Assembly: GCA_037501455.1 (NCBI GenBank) | Contig: CM074858.1 | Location: forward strand, 89,068,501-89,132,500 | Reading direction: 5' to 3' | Origin: Lantana camara | Taxonomy: Eukaryota > Streptophyta > Magnoliopsida > Lamiales > Verbenaceae | DNA: 64,000 nucleotides | Shown here: positions 22,318 through 32,649 of the stretch, piece by piece | Layout: every line of letters begins with the position of its first letter | Position numbering within the stretch: position 1 is the stretch's first letter | The notes under the pieces: generated by a model | What the model was told of the DNA's origin: nothing | The model's input: only the letters and a program-made list of their open reading frames with translations | Database searches by the model: none | Made by a program: the position numbers and the translations under genes

Positions 22318-23265
22318 TCAAAGCCATTCTAAAGCTACTCTAAGTCCCATCTTCTGAAGATGACCTTGGAAAGCTTCTCGACTAAGGGGTTTAGTAAGTG
22401 GATCTGCCACGTTCTCTGCTGATGTGACCCTCTCAATTAGCACATCTCCTCTTTTGATAATATCACGGATTAGGTGATACTTCCTCATAATGTGCTTGGT
22501 CCGTTGGTGAGATCTTGGTTCTCTTGCTTGAGCAACCGCCCCAGTGTTGTCACAAAACACAATAATGGGGTCTTTCATGCTAGGAACAACATTCAACTCT
22601 TGAATGAAGTTTCTAATCCAAACACCTTCCTTAGCTGCATCATTTGTAGCTAAGTATTCGGCCTCAGTGGTCGAATCTGCAGTGGTAGTTTGCTTGGAAC
22701 TCTTCCAACTCACTGCTCCGCCGTTTAGGCAGAAAATGTATCCTGACATTGACTTAAAATCATCTAAGTCAGACGCAAAGCTTGCATCGCAGTATCCTTC
22801 GACAGTAAGATCTTTCTGACCTCCGTAAACTAAGAATAAATCTTTAGTACTTTTCAAGTACTTAAGAATATTCTTCACGGCAGCCCAGTGACCATCTCCA
22901 GGGTCAGATTGGAAACGACTTGTTACACTAAGTGCATAAGCCACATCCGGTCGAGTACATAACATTGCATACATTATGCTACCTATTGCTGATGCATAAG
23001 GTGTATGAGTCATTCTCTCCTTCTCAAGGTTAGTCTTAGGACACATCTTCTTTGAAAGACACGTTCCTACACTCATAGGAAGGTTCTTAACCTTTGCTGA
23101 CTCCATATTGAATCTCTTCAATACTTTGTCAATGTACATCGACTGTGATAGTCCTATTAACCTTCTGGATCTATCTCTATAGATTTTAATTCCAAGGATA
23201 TAGGACGCATCACCAAGATCTTTCATCTCGAATTGGTTCGATAACCATAACTTAGTCACTTTCAC
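22318..23265 (-). pseudogene. copia reverse transcriptase C-terminus and RNase H
   Basis: Open for 315 codons. It begins just after the lost catalytic region (KLWLSNQFEMKDLGDASYILGIKI) and holds the RT thumb (YASAIGSIMYAMLCTRPDV) and RNase H. RNase H landmarks are GYCDASFASD, SGYIFCLNGGAVSWKS, STTEAEYLA and VFCDNTGA, which carry the acidic catalytic residues. The domain ends with HIMRKYHLIRD and ADPLTKPLS, the usual copia tail. This part is intact. It is out of frame with the upstream RT because of the deletion near 23287. Confidence 0.9.
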
Positions 23266-23266
23266 G

Positions 23267-23806
23267 TCATCCTTCGAATTCCCAATAAGATACTAAGAAT
23301 TGCACTGAGGTCTCCAATTCCTTTCTATACACACATGATTCATTCGAAATTTGGATGAAGCCAAACGCTTTGACCGATTCATCAAATCGAATGTTCCAAT
23401 TCCTAGAAGCCTGTTTCAATCTATAGATTGATCTTTGGAGTTTGCAAACCTTTTGCTCACTCCCACTGAATGTGAAACCTATGGGTTGTTCCATATAAAT
23501 GTCTTTGTCAATGTCACCATTGAGAAAGGCAGTTTTCACATCCATTTGCCATATCTCATAGTCATAATATGCAGCAATGGCAAGCATGATCCGAATAGAC
23601 TTTTGCATTGCAACTGGTGAAAAGGTTTCGTCAAAGTCCACGCCGGGTCTCTGAGTGAATCCTTTTGCAACCAGTCTTGCTTTGTAGGCTGCAATGCTTC
23701 CATCAACTCCAAGCTTTCTCTTAAAGATCCATTTGCAACCTATGGGTTTGACCCTATCAGGCAAATCTACCAAGGTCCAAACTTGGTTGGAGTTCATGGA
23801 ATCCAT
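23267..23806 (-). pseudogene. copia reverse transcriptase, catalytic YxDD lost
   Basis: Encodes the RT fingers and palm: QVWTLVDLP, KPIGCKWIFKRK, LVAKGFTQRPGVDFDETF, and QMDVKTAFLNGD, which carries the first catalytic Asp. The frame then reads CVYRKELETSVQFLVSY and goes straight into WEFEG and a stop, where relatives have Y-V-D-D. The bases just past the junction, in another frame, still encode the residues that normally follow YVDD. About 20 nt carrying the second and third catalytic Asp residues therefore appear deleted near 23287. The enzyme cannot be active. An in-frame stop also separates this frame from integrase. Confidence 0.88.
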
Positions 23807-25339
23807 TTAGGATTTCATGGCTTCTATCCACTGTTCAGACTCAGAATCTGAAAGTGCCTCCTCATATGTTGAAGGATCATTATCCTTTTGAGAGATTTCA
23901 TGGAAGAATCCATACCATCTCTCCGGCTGTCTAGGATTGCGTTCAGAACGCCTTAGAGGAGGATTTTCATGTGTATCGAAATTCGTAATTGGTTGTGGTT
24001 GATCAGAGTGGGACGTTTCTTTAGTGGGTGGTGTGGGGTCACTTTGTACTTCTTCTAATTCTATGATCTTGCCTTTCTTTTCTTTAAGGAACGGTTCCTC
24101 AAGAAAAGTGGCATTTCTGGAAACAAACACCTTTTGCTCAGATTGATCATAGAAATAGTATCCTATGGATTCCTTAGGATAACCTACAAAGTAGCATAAG
24201 TTAGAACGAGATTCTAACTTATCTCCCACTTTCCTCTTCACGTAAGCAGGACAACCCCAAATTCTTAAATAAGAATAACTAGGGATTTTACCATGCCACA
24301 TTTCATAGGGCGTTTTAGGGACTGACTTAGAGGGAACTAGATTCAAAATCTTTGCTGCACTTTCTAGGGCATAACCCCAGAAAGAAGGTGGTAAGTCAGT
24401 GAAACTCATCATGGAACGAACCATATCAAGTAGGGTTCGATTCCTTCTCTCAGAAACTCCATTAAGCTGAGGAGTTCCCGGAGGAGTCCACTGAGAGATA
24501 ATCCCATTATCTTTGAGATGATTAAGGAATTCTTCACTAAGATATTCGCCTCCTCGATCAGATCGAAATGCTTTGATCTTGTGACCAGTTTGGTTCTCAA
24601 CCTCCTTTTGAAATTCTAAGAATTTCTCAAAAGCTTCAGATTTATACTTCATTAAGTATACATAACCATACCGACTAAAGTCATCAGTAAAGGTTATGAA
24701 ATACTGATGATTGTTTCTAGTGCTTACACTAAGCGGTCCACAAACATCAGTATGGATCAAATCCAAAACCTTAGTGGCACGTTCCACAGTTCCTTTAAAA
24801 GGAACTTTGGACATCTTTCCTTTGAGACAGGATTCACAGGAAGTCAACTCTTTGAGATCATTTTCAGAGAATGATCCTAAAGTGTTTATCTTGCTAATTC
24901 TGTTCTTGGAAATGTGTCCTAATCTAGCGTGCCATAAGGGAGCTGAAACTTTGTCATCTCTCTTACGCTTTGTTTCTCGTTGTATATTCATAATATTGAT
25001 ATTTTGAGTTAGGTAAAGTCCATTACTTAGAGTACCGATATGAACGGAAGAGTTGTTCCGTTTGATAAAATATTTACCATTCTTAATATAAGTTTCATAA
25101 CCTTCACAATCTAATATTGGAACTGAAATTATATTATGAATAATGCTCGGTACATAAAGGACTTTATTTAATACTAACTCAAAACTACCTAAATCTAATC
25201 TAATTGTGCCTAAAGCTCGAGCTTCAACGTTTGAGCCATCGCCGATCTTCAAGACACATTCTCCTTCTTTTAGTTGTTGAACATCACTTAGCATCTGTAC
25301 ATCATTACAGATATGAGTTCCACAACCGGTATCAAGTAC
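23807..25339 (-). pseudogene. copia protease and integrase
   Basis: The protease motif VLDTGCGTHIC follows a TAG stop at 25337-25339; the first Met downstream of it is at 25294. Then come VLYVPSIIHNIISV, the integrase zinc region (LWHARLGHIS, CESCLKGK) and the core with DLIHTD, FRSDRGGEY and GVSERRNRT, which form the D,D,E triad. The C-terminal GKIPSYSYLRIWGCPAY is typical of copia. It ends at a TAA after EAMKS where relatives read on in frame into RT. Both stops look like single-base changes, so the polyprotein was open until recently. Confidence 0.9.
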
Positions 25340-26218
25340 CTAAGAACTAGAATTAATAGACAGATTTACTTCAACGAGAAAGATACCTTTCTTTAGAGTA
25401 GCCTTGTACTCTCGGCAGTTTCTCCTCCAATGTCCCGCTTTGCCACAATGGAAGCAAACATCCTCTTTCTGATCACGCTTCTTCTTTTGGGCCTTCCCCT
25501 TCGATATGCCACCAGTGGGCCTAAGGGGTTTCTTCTTCTTCTTTTGGGCTTTCTTGCCCTTACCTTTAGAAGGCCCAGAAGAGGAAGATAGAGCATTCAC
25601 CATCAAAACCTTATTGTCCTTCTTGATCGTGCTTTCAGCAGTCACAAGCTGACTAATCAGCTCAGCTACAGTAGCACCAGCATGATTCATGTTGAAGTTA
25701 AGGACAAATGGGTTGAATGATGGTGGGAGCGAAGCTAGCAACAAATCCACTGAAAGCTCATCTTTCAGCGGCATGTCCATGGAAGCAAGTTTCTCAGTAA
25801 GGGCAAGAAACTTGAGTCCATATTCATGGACACTTGAACCTTCCCTCATTCTCAAGTGGAACAATTCCTTTGAAGTGTTATACCTTGTGACACGTTCATG
25901 AGGGCGGTAAAGTTGCTCTAAGTGGTCGTAAATCTCCCAAGCAAATTCCATGGCCTCATGTTGTCTTTGCAAGTCCGGAGACATGTTAGCCAACATAAGG
26001 CAACGGGCTTGGAGATTATCATCCTTCCACTTCTGAATCGCGTCCCGCTCGGCCCGAGTGGGAGCCTCCCCTTCGGGACTAGGCTCCCCTTCGAAGAGAA
26101 CATAAGTTCTCTTCTCAGAATCTAAAATGATTTTTAGATTCCTCAGCCAATCAGAATAGTTGGGACCAGTCAACTTGTTTGACTCGAGGATCGATACAAG
26201 AGGGTTTTTGGTTGCCAT
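25340..26218 (-). CDS. copia gag, 292 aa, ending at a premature stop
   Basis: Starts at ATG (26218) with MATKNPLVSILESNKLTGPNY and contains the UBN2-type capsid region (WEIYDHLEQLYRPHERVTRYN, LLLASLPPSF). A lysine-rich stretch and one zinc knuckle CFHCGKAGHWRRNC (C-X2-C-X4-H-X4-C) near the end complete it. Gag forms the particle and binds RNA. The frame is intact up to a TAG exactly at the gag-protease junction. Relatives have a Trp there, so TGG to TAG is likely. Because gag itself is complete, it could still make particles and perhaps be shared with other copies; that is an inference. Confidence 0.9.
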   Translation of the reverse strand: MATKNPLVSILESNKLTGPNYSDWLRNLKIILDSEKRTYVLFEGEPSPEGEAPTRAERDAIQKWKDDNLQARCLMLANMSPDLQRQHEAMEFAWEIYDHLEQLYRPHERVTRYNTSKELFHLRMREGSSVHEYGLKFLALTEKLASMDMPLKDELSVDLLLASLPPSFNPFVLNFNMNHAGATVAELISQLVTAESTIKKDNKVLMVNALSSSSGPSKGKGKKAQKKKKKPLRPTGGISKGKAQKKKRDQKEDVCFHCGKAGHWRRNCREYKATLKKGIFLVEVNLSINSSS

Positions 26219-26424
26219 TTCAAAACACGTAGAGAATCACAGAATCTACGACCTAAATGGTAAAACAGAGAACTAGTGAGCATGCTGAATTATAACGATA
26301 TACAAAAGATAAGGTCTTTAATCTATTGTAGCTCCCACTGTTTTTCAAAGATCTAGAATTCCCAAAGATCTAAGAGGAACACGTTTCCCAATGGGTACTA
26401 AGATCCTAGGCATTTTACCTCGAA

Positions 26425-26745
26425 CCCACGACTCGCGGACATTCTAAGTAAGAACCCTAGGTAGGTACAACTTACCAATTCTAACACTTTTAGAACTCTT
26501 AGTAATTGTTTTTTGGATCACCTATCTTTCAATATGGACCCACGACTCGTGCGACATCCATATTTACTTAGGCGTTAAGCTAGACCCATCAATCATAAGA
26601 TCATGACCAAAACTTAGTTCGAACGACCCACGACTCGCGGACATCGCCCTTGCTAAAATTGACCACGAAATATTGATCATTTAAAATGATCAATTAGGTA
26701 ACTAAGAACTAATAAGCTCCACTAGCTATCCCACGACTCGCGGAC
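26425..26745 (-). repeat. four copies of a 14-16 bp motif in the copia leader
   Basis: CCCACGACTCGCGGACA or a near copy occurs at about 26425-26440, 26539-26555 (altered), 26628-26642 and 26730-26745, at intervals of roughly 90-115 bp. The first, third and fourth agree over ACGACTCGCGGACA. They lie 200-530 bases upstream of the gag start. Confidence 0.8.
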
Positions 26746-28011
26746 AATAACTAGCTTTACTTACTAAACTTAAAACCTATTGATGGAATGCTAGGAATTT
26801 AATTCAAAATTTGCATCTCGAATTAAACACCTATTTGTTCGAAATGAGCTTAATATTTAATGGGAATTTTCGAATCAACCGGAGAGTTGTCCGGTTCGAC
26901 CTCACCAACATATATGTTATCCAATTTTATTAGTCTTGATTAATGCAAGTACACTTAAATGCATTTCAAACAAGCACATAAACAGATAACATGTCCTAGC
27001 ATGATACTAACATGTAATGATCACGAGTTCTACCTATCTTATGCGTGATATGTGGGAGCCACTCCACAATCACAAGTTCTAACATACATGCCACATAAAC
27101 AGTTTAAATCACATAAGGGAAAGCGGTAACAAAATACGAGCCCTATTTCTATTACATTTAACAATTGAGATTCCCCTCCTAACATTTTGAGGGGTCTTCA
27201 CTTATAGCCTCCTTATTACTTGAATGTGGTCCATCTTACTCCTTGGGTGCATTGTCTCCAAAATGAAAATAAAAACCTCACCACCTATCTCTACTCTCAA
27301 ATTACAATAAAAAGAAAAAGACATAAAGTAATAAGGCTCAATCTTCATATTGGCCTTAGACAATTACACGGGGCATACCCCGGCCTCAAAAACAGTAATA
27401 TGGAAAGCCACATAATAAATCACATAACAGTACGCACATAAGTGAGGCTCCAACCTCAATTGAAAAACGCAACTATAGGGCTTCAACCCTAATTTAAACC
27501 ATCCATGTGCATAAATTAAAACCATACATAGATCTAAACCCATGATCACCTAACATGCTTTTGCGAGAATTTAAATTTACCCAATAAATTAAAATTCTCG
27601 TTTCAAGTCCTAATGACTTAAAACACGACCTAGATGCAATTCTTGTTCAAGAGCCTTTTCAATAAAACCCGAAAAACAATAAACCAATTAATTTCCAATT
27701 AATTTCCAAAATTAATAATTTTATTCTTCCATTATTTTCAGAAAATAAAATTCATAATTTTTCCCAAAATCCAAATTGCTTCAATTTCTCAAAAATCCCA
27801 ATTTAATCAAAAATTTTAAAATAATTTTATTTTAACAAAACTGATTTTAAAAGATAAAATTAAAATAAAATTAAATCGGGATTTTACGGACTGAAAACAC
27901 GAAAAACACGAAACACGAAAAGGGGCCTAGCCGCGCGAGGCACAGACGCGCAGCAGCGCGCGCACAGCGCGCGGCAACCGGCCGCGCATCATGCGCCCGC
28001 CGCGACTAGGC

Positions 28012-28090
28012 GGACTGGGCAGGCGTCCCGCGTGGTTGCGGGACGGGCTGGGCAGGCGTGCCTGGAACGGCTCCCGCGCTGTTGCGGGAG
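28012..28090. repeat. GC-rich direct repeat with twin hairpins
   Basis: CTGGGCAGGCGT occurs at about 28015 and 28049. Each is followed by a hairpin: GTCCCGC/GCGGGAC (28025-28044) and CTCCCGC/GCGGGAG (28071-28090). Both have a 6-base loop (GTGGTT and GCTGTT). It looks like a duplicated stem-loop unit in the leader RNA. Confidence 0.7.
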
Positions 28091-28407
28091 GAACTGGGTG
28101 GCGGCGACGGGCCTGGGCGTGCGACGTGCTAGCACGCCTAGGCTCGTTGCTTTTCGTGTTCGTTGTATTTCTGGGTTTCTCGAAAACCCGGTTCAATCCA
28201 AAATTAAAAAATTCGATTTAAACATATTTTAATCAAAACAATTTTCAAAAACACAATTTGAGAAAACAGTTTTAGAAATTCAGGAAAAATTACAGTTTCG
28301 TAATTCAGGCTTTCTAATAGAACTCATGAATACCTAATTCGCATCTAAGCCTAAGAATTTCTACCAAATTCAGAATAATTGAGACGAATCAGAAACACGA
28401 TTAATGA

Positions 28408-28424
28408 GGTGGCTCTGATACCAC
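28408..28424 (-). promoter_or_regulatory. copia primer-binding site for initiator-Met tRNA
   Basis: On the minus strand, a few bases after the 5' LTR end, the sequence TGGTATCAGAGCC matches the complement of the 3' end of plant initiator-Met tRNA. Confidence 0.9.
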
Positions 28425-28817
28425 TTCTTGTTGGAAAACACGAATCAGAAAGCAGCGGAATTTAAAAAAAATTTTTTCCAACAAAAGGATCTAGGACTCG
28501 TAATCGTGTAACCAAATTCGTAAAGATAGAAAACTTACTTTTGTTTTGTTCTTTCTTGAAGCGTTTTAAGCCACCCAAGAACGCTCTTCTCTCGGCTTGA
28601 TCCCCTCTCCTTGGTAAAGCTCGAATCTTCAAACTTCTAACTTGAAGTCTCTAGAGAAAGTCCACCAACTTGATCACAATCTAACTAGTAAGGATGCTAG
28701 TTCTCTAGTTAGTGTTTAGGCTTAACCTAGGGTTTAATTTAATCTTGGAGAAAGGAAGGTGTTCAACACATGAACCAAGAATTGTCTATTAGCTCTAAAG
28801 GGGAGCTCGAGCTCCCC

Positions 28818-28826
28818 TATATATAG
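28818..28826 (-). promoter_or_regulatory. TATA box of the copia 5' LTR
   Basis: CTATATATA on the minus strand, flanked by a GC-rich context and followed by the 18-bp palindrome. The same arrangement is at 20744-20752 in the 3' LTR. Confidence 0.6.
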
Positions 28827-29157
28827 GAGGGAGTGCCGATCCAAATCCTTATTGGACAAGGATTTGGTTCCTCTCTCTCCTATTACTTGATCATCAAGTA
28901 TTTTCCAACTTTGACTTTGAATTCTAATTCTAGTCAACTTTTAAGAGAGCTAAAAATATCCAAACTATTTTTGGATAATTTTATACTTTATTTATTATAA
29001 AATAAATAACTTATTTTTATCTAATTAATTAATTCATAATTAATTAACTAGATTATTTTCTCCAAAATTAGACTTTCTTTTTAATTCAAAATTAAACCAA
29101 AGTCTATTAAATAATTAACTAATTAATTATTTAATATATATATATAATATATATATA

Positions 29158-29230
29158 CACACGTGTGTGACACGTGTCACAGTGACACGTGTCACTCACG
29201 TGAGCCACACATGTGATTTCACACGTGTGG
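29158..29230. promoter_or_regulatory. G-box cluster in the copia 5' LTR
   Basis: Counterpart of 21084-21156. Five CACGTG sites remain and the sixth is changed to CACATG (about 29209-29214). Confidence 0.85.
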
Positions 29231-31509
29231 AACCCTCTTGGCCCGATTAACTCGTTTAATCATTTTCAAGCCTCAACTCATGTAACCAAGTTGTTGTGTG
29301 TGACCCTCTAGGTTCTCAATTCAATTAGCAGTGACCCTAATTAATTAATTCACTAATTAATTAATCAGTCCACAGATTAAACGACCATAGTCTAGCAACA
29401 GGTGTTTAACCCCTAGCTGAATTGGAATGTTCGGATTCGACAGAACCTTTAAGTCATTGATTCATGTGAGATACAATCCTCCTACTTACTATCTCTCAAC
29501 CAAGATCTAGGGCAAGGGAATAATCAGAACCCTAATAATCCGGTCTTAAAGCTAAGTGCATTTCATATCCATTTGATCTCAATCCAAGAAACCCTTTTCT
29601 TGATGTCTTGATCTACTGCCTTGGCCAAGGACTCCATATGGCATATGAATGACTTACACAATAAGAGATCACCTTGCAAATGCAAGTGTAGGTCCTTTCT
29701 TGATTCTCATTCACTTTCACGAGTCACTTGTGCAGGCCCAGCATAAGCCTTGAATCAGTTGTCTAAGGCGACACCCTTTAAAGCTTATACCTAAGACTAC
29801 AGAGTTAACTCATAAAGTGACAAGGAACCTCAAGTCTAAGGATCAATTAATCACATCAATGACTCGTGAGATATTTCCTAATCTGGAAGTTTCCATTTCC
29901 TGAAATAGAAACTTCCTTTCCCATTTAGGAATGTTCTCACACGGGGCGCCTCAGTGAACTCACTTATTAAAGTAAGCACCCTCATGTATCACGCACGTAT
30001 CAACTATACACTTTCCACCTCCATGAAACAAGGTGGTCCTTCTTAAGGGCGTGATCCCACAAGCAAGCCTTAGAGGAGTCAGGTTGACACTCCCACTGTC
30101 TGTAGGACTCATCGGCTTGGAGTATTTTACTAATCATGACTTATGTGATATAGGGCTCGTTTCATGAACCATTTCACCTAAATGGCAGAGTCCTAAAGTC
30201 ATCAGGATTAGGGGAGTTCTCATACATGCACAGATAAAGTAAACGCATACCAAACAAGAGCATATAAAGAAGTGTTGCCTCAATTCGTTATTTCATTCAA
30301 AGATTGTCTGTGATTACAATAAGGAAAAGCACAAAGCGAATATACAATCGGCTTTCTAGGGCACTATTCCTAACAGTAAACTCTCACTGATGTGCGGTTC
30401 TTCTACACCTTTACAAGACTATTACGTATCACGTATCAGTGTAACCTTATCAAGTTGTTATCTAGGCATCGATTGATCAGAAAGATGATTTGAAAACAAC
30501 TTATACAACTACGTTCAAAGCATGCATAAATACCATAGATCAGATTCGCGTTCATTCACTTAGATCTCATAAATATTGGCAAGGAATAAAGATACAACCT
30601 AACTAAGATAGATATGTTCAGCCACGGATCATCATGCAAGATAGACAATAAGTACTCTGATCATAAACTGAACTTTAAAACTTAATTGAAATAAAAACCG
30701 AAACCAAATACTTCAAGTCTGGAAACGATCACAGTTTTGAGAAAGAAAATCCCTCGGCGTTTCTGCTGCTAGCTGCTGTTATCTTCTACTTTCGAAGTTA
30801 TCTAAAGTTCTCCCTTCCTTTTTTCTACACTTAACTAGTTTTTAAAAGGCTATCTTAGGATAATGATCAAGGGGAACAAATTAACTTTTACAAGTCCCCA
30901 AAAACATGATTAGGACTCTTGAAACTCAAAAATACAGGATCAATCTTCTTGCATGTCAGCCATGTTAGCAAGCTATTGCATGTGTGCCACCTGTCCCAAC
31001 AAGAGGAGTCAGCCGTACTTGTTGACCGTGGTCTGCTTTACGTTCATTAGCCTTAGGGATGATCATGCATTGTGGTCATGGCTCAGGCATTTTCAGCACT
31101 TAGCATCTTTTTCTTCATAATTCTGTCAAATCCCTCATTTATCAACATGTTTCTGCAAAAGCCAAATAGAAGCAAATTAAGTAGAAATCTAATCCAATTC
31201 AGGGGGAAATTAAAGGGATTTTCATGTAATTTATGCATACTATCAAATCCCCGCACACTTAGACTTTTGCTTGTCCCTAAGCAACAGCTTTCTATCCTAA
31301 CAAACTGCAAGATGATCCCATCAAACCACCTCAGCCCCACAGTTTCTTAATGAGAAAATGTGAACACTAAAATAAGCATCATAACAAGTCTCCACAACCT
31401 TCAAGATGGAAAAGAACAAATCTTAAGTGTTTAACTTGCTAGAGAATGTTAAGGAATTTAGAATTCATTTAATCATGAATATTTACCAAATAGCAATCAC
31501 AACATATGA

Positions 31510-32649
31510 TCAAAGGGTGCTTATTCTGGACTGTCTAAATTCCAACAAAATAAAAGATAAAGTGAGGGTTCCAGCATAACACTTATACCAAAATTCAAAA
31601 AAGTTATCTATTTCCATAAACTCTTCCCATCCTATGTTATTAAGCAAGGCATAGACAGGTTCATTCAATTCAAATTTCTCAAGTGTAGGCACATCAATTT
31701 TCTTAGCAGTAGCAATAGAAAGTTCTTTAACTTGATTGTACCTTACTTTTTCTGTTTTGGCAGTGAATTTGAGGTGTCCTCCAAGATTTTGAAATCTTGC
31801 GGGAGTAGGGGTTATGGTTTTTGGTACTCTGCTTCTTTTGTGCTTCTTGGGGATATGTGTTTTCTTTGAAGGCTGCGTAGGCACTTGCTCTTCCTCAACA
31901 TGCTCATCCTCTTCCATATGACTTTCTTCATTTTCTGCAACATCTGCTTCATGCATTTCTTCTTCATGTTCTGGAGTACCATCAGTCTCCTGTTCTGCCT
32001 CTGCATTGGCATTTTCTTCATCGTACCTCTCCTTTGCTATCTTGTATCCCTCTTCAACCTCCTCATCGATTTCTTCTTGTTGTTTCTCTTGTTCTTCCTC
32101 CACTTGTAATTCTTCTTCTATTTGCGTAAGAGTTTCTGCCGCCCTCAATTCTTCAGAGTCAGTTAGAGAGGGTTTCTTTTTCTTCTCAGTTTTCTCTTTC
32201 TTTTTGGATTTCTTTTTCGGATTCTTCTTCTTGGATTTTTGTTGTGCTTTCTCAGGCTCTTGAGGATTAGAAGGCTCTCCTTCATCTCTTAATTGAAATT
32301 TTCGTTTCCTCGGCTCATAAGATTGCCTGATTTGCTTCGAAATTGAACCCAAAGTAGGGTCTGTAGCTTGTCTGCGCTCTTCCACAACGATTACAGGGGG
32401 TTCAGGAGTTATGGTGGTAGGGTTTGTGTTAACAGGAGGAGAAGGGTTAGGGTTGGGTTCTTCTTGAGGAATGGAGGGTTCTGGTGCGGTTTCAGACGGT
32501 GGTGATGGCGTATTGATTGGTGGCGCCACCTCCTCTGCATGGACGGATTTCGCTGGTTTAGGGGTAACTTTCAGAACCCTCCTTTTCTGAGTGACCTTCC
32601 TTTTGTAGAGTTTAAGTGGTGGAGGGGATTTCTCTGATCTTGTCTTCAT
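31510..32649 (-). CDS. Athila-like ORF downstream of pol, 379 aa, truncated
   Basis: The open frame extends from 32841, but the Met at 32649 (MKTRSEKSPPPLKLYKRK) is the more likely start. A basic, Pro-rich N-terminus is followed by a Lys-rich tract (SKKKNPKKKSKKK) and a long acidic coiled-coil-like stretch of Glu (about residues 150-290). The end has FELNEPVYALLNNIGWEEFMEI. That last motif resembles the conserved region of the protein encoded downstream of pol in Athila-like elements, a position sometimes called env-like. I see no signal peptide, and the C-terminal frame drifts off after YALLNNIGW, so the protein is probably truncated. Its function is not known. Confidence 0.6.
   Translation of the reverse strand: MKTRSEKSPPPLKLYKRKVTQKRRVLKVTPKPAKSVHAEEVAPPINTPSPPSETAPEPSIPQEEPNPNPSPPVNTNPTTITPEPPVIVVEERRQATDPTLGSISKQIRQSYEPRKRKFQLRDEGEPSNPQEPEKAQQKSKKKNPKKKSKKKEKTEKKKKPSLTDSEELRAAETLTQIEEELQVEEEQEKQQEEIDEEVEEGYKIAKERYDEENANAEAEQETDGTPEHEEEMHEADVAENEESHMEEDEHVEEEQVPTQPSKKTHIPKKHKRSRVPKTITPTPARFQNLGGHLKFTAKTEKVRYNQVKELSIATAKKIDVPTLEKFELNEPVYALLNNIGWEEFMEIDNFFEFWYKCYAGTLTLSFILLEFRQSRISTL

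Larger units (their letters stand above)
26219..28407 (-). other. long copia leader between priming site and gag
   Basis: About 2.2 kb without a convincing gene. Near gag it has four copies of an ACGACTCG motif (26425-26745). The middle is AT-rich. Next to the priming site is a GC-rich block (about 27925-28160) in an otherwise AT-rich element, containing two matching hairpins. The open frames in the GC block exist on both strands and have Arg/Ala/Gly-rich composition, as GC-rich DNA does by chance. Confidence 0.7.
20355..30375 (-). mobile_element. complete Ty1-copia retrotransposon, young but defective
   Basis: A 10,021-bp element with two LTRs of 1,947 bp each, a perfect 5-bp duplication GTAAA (20350-20354 and 30376-30380), a priming site matching initiator-Met tRNA and a polypurine tract. 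By eye the LTRs differ at roughly 18 positions, near 1 percent, so the insertion is recent. Gag, protease, integrase, RT and RNase H lie in one direction, with two in-frame stops and a small deletion in RT. The long LTRs and gag suggest an Angela- or Tork-like lineage; that placement is uncertain. The 2.2-kb leader between priming site and gag is unusually long. Confidence 0.93.
28429..30375 (-). mobile_element. copia 5' LTR
   Basis: 1,947 bp, the partner of 20355-22301 with about 1 percent differences. It would drive transcription leftward. The palindrome GGGGAGCTCGAGCTCCCC (28800-28817) lies directly downstream of the TATA box. Confidence 0.95.
19775..31323 (-). mobile_element. Athila-like 3' LTR split by the copia element
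   Basis: The two pieces are 19775-20354 and 30381-31323, about 1,523 bp together. On the minus strand the LTR would begin TGATGG at 31323 and end CCATCA at 19775, a perfect 6-bp inverted terminus. A purine-rich tract (GTGGGGCTGAGGTGG on the minus strand, about 31326-31340) precedes it and fits a polypurine primer. The text GACAAGCAAAAGTCTAAGTG near 31255-31275 is a phrase common in Athila-like 3' ends. With only one LTR in view the right boundary is probable rather than proven. No gene is present. Confidence 0.6.

Noticed and set aside
27927..28232. GC-rich open frames on both strands as a captured gene
   Set aside because: Open frames on both strands at once are expected in GC-rich DNA; the proteins are Arg/Ala/Gly-rich with no domain. 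Capture remains possible but unsupported.
28408..28424. tRNA-like matches at the priming sites (also 41046, 53071, 63482) as tRNA genes
   Set aside because: Only 12-17 bases complementary to the 3' end of initiator-Met tRNA, placed next to LTRs; no cloverleaf around them.
31885..32263. Plus-strand Phe/Ser-rich open frames
   Set aside because: Antisense shadows of the Lys/Glu-rich ORF at 31510-32649.
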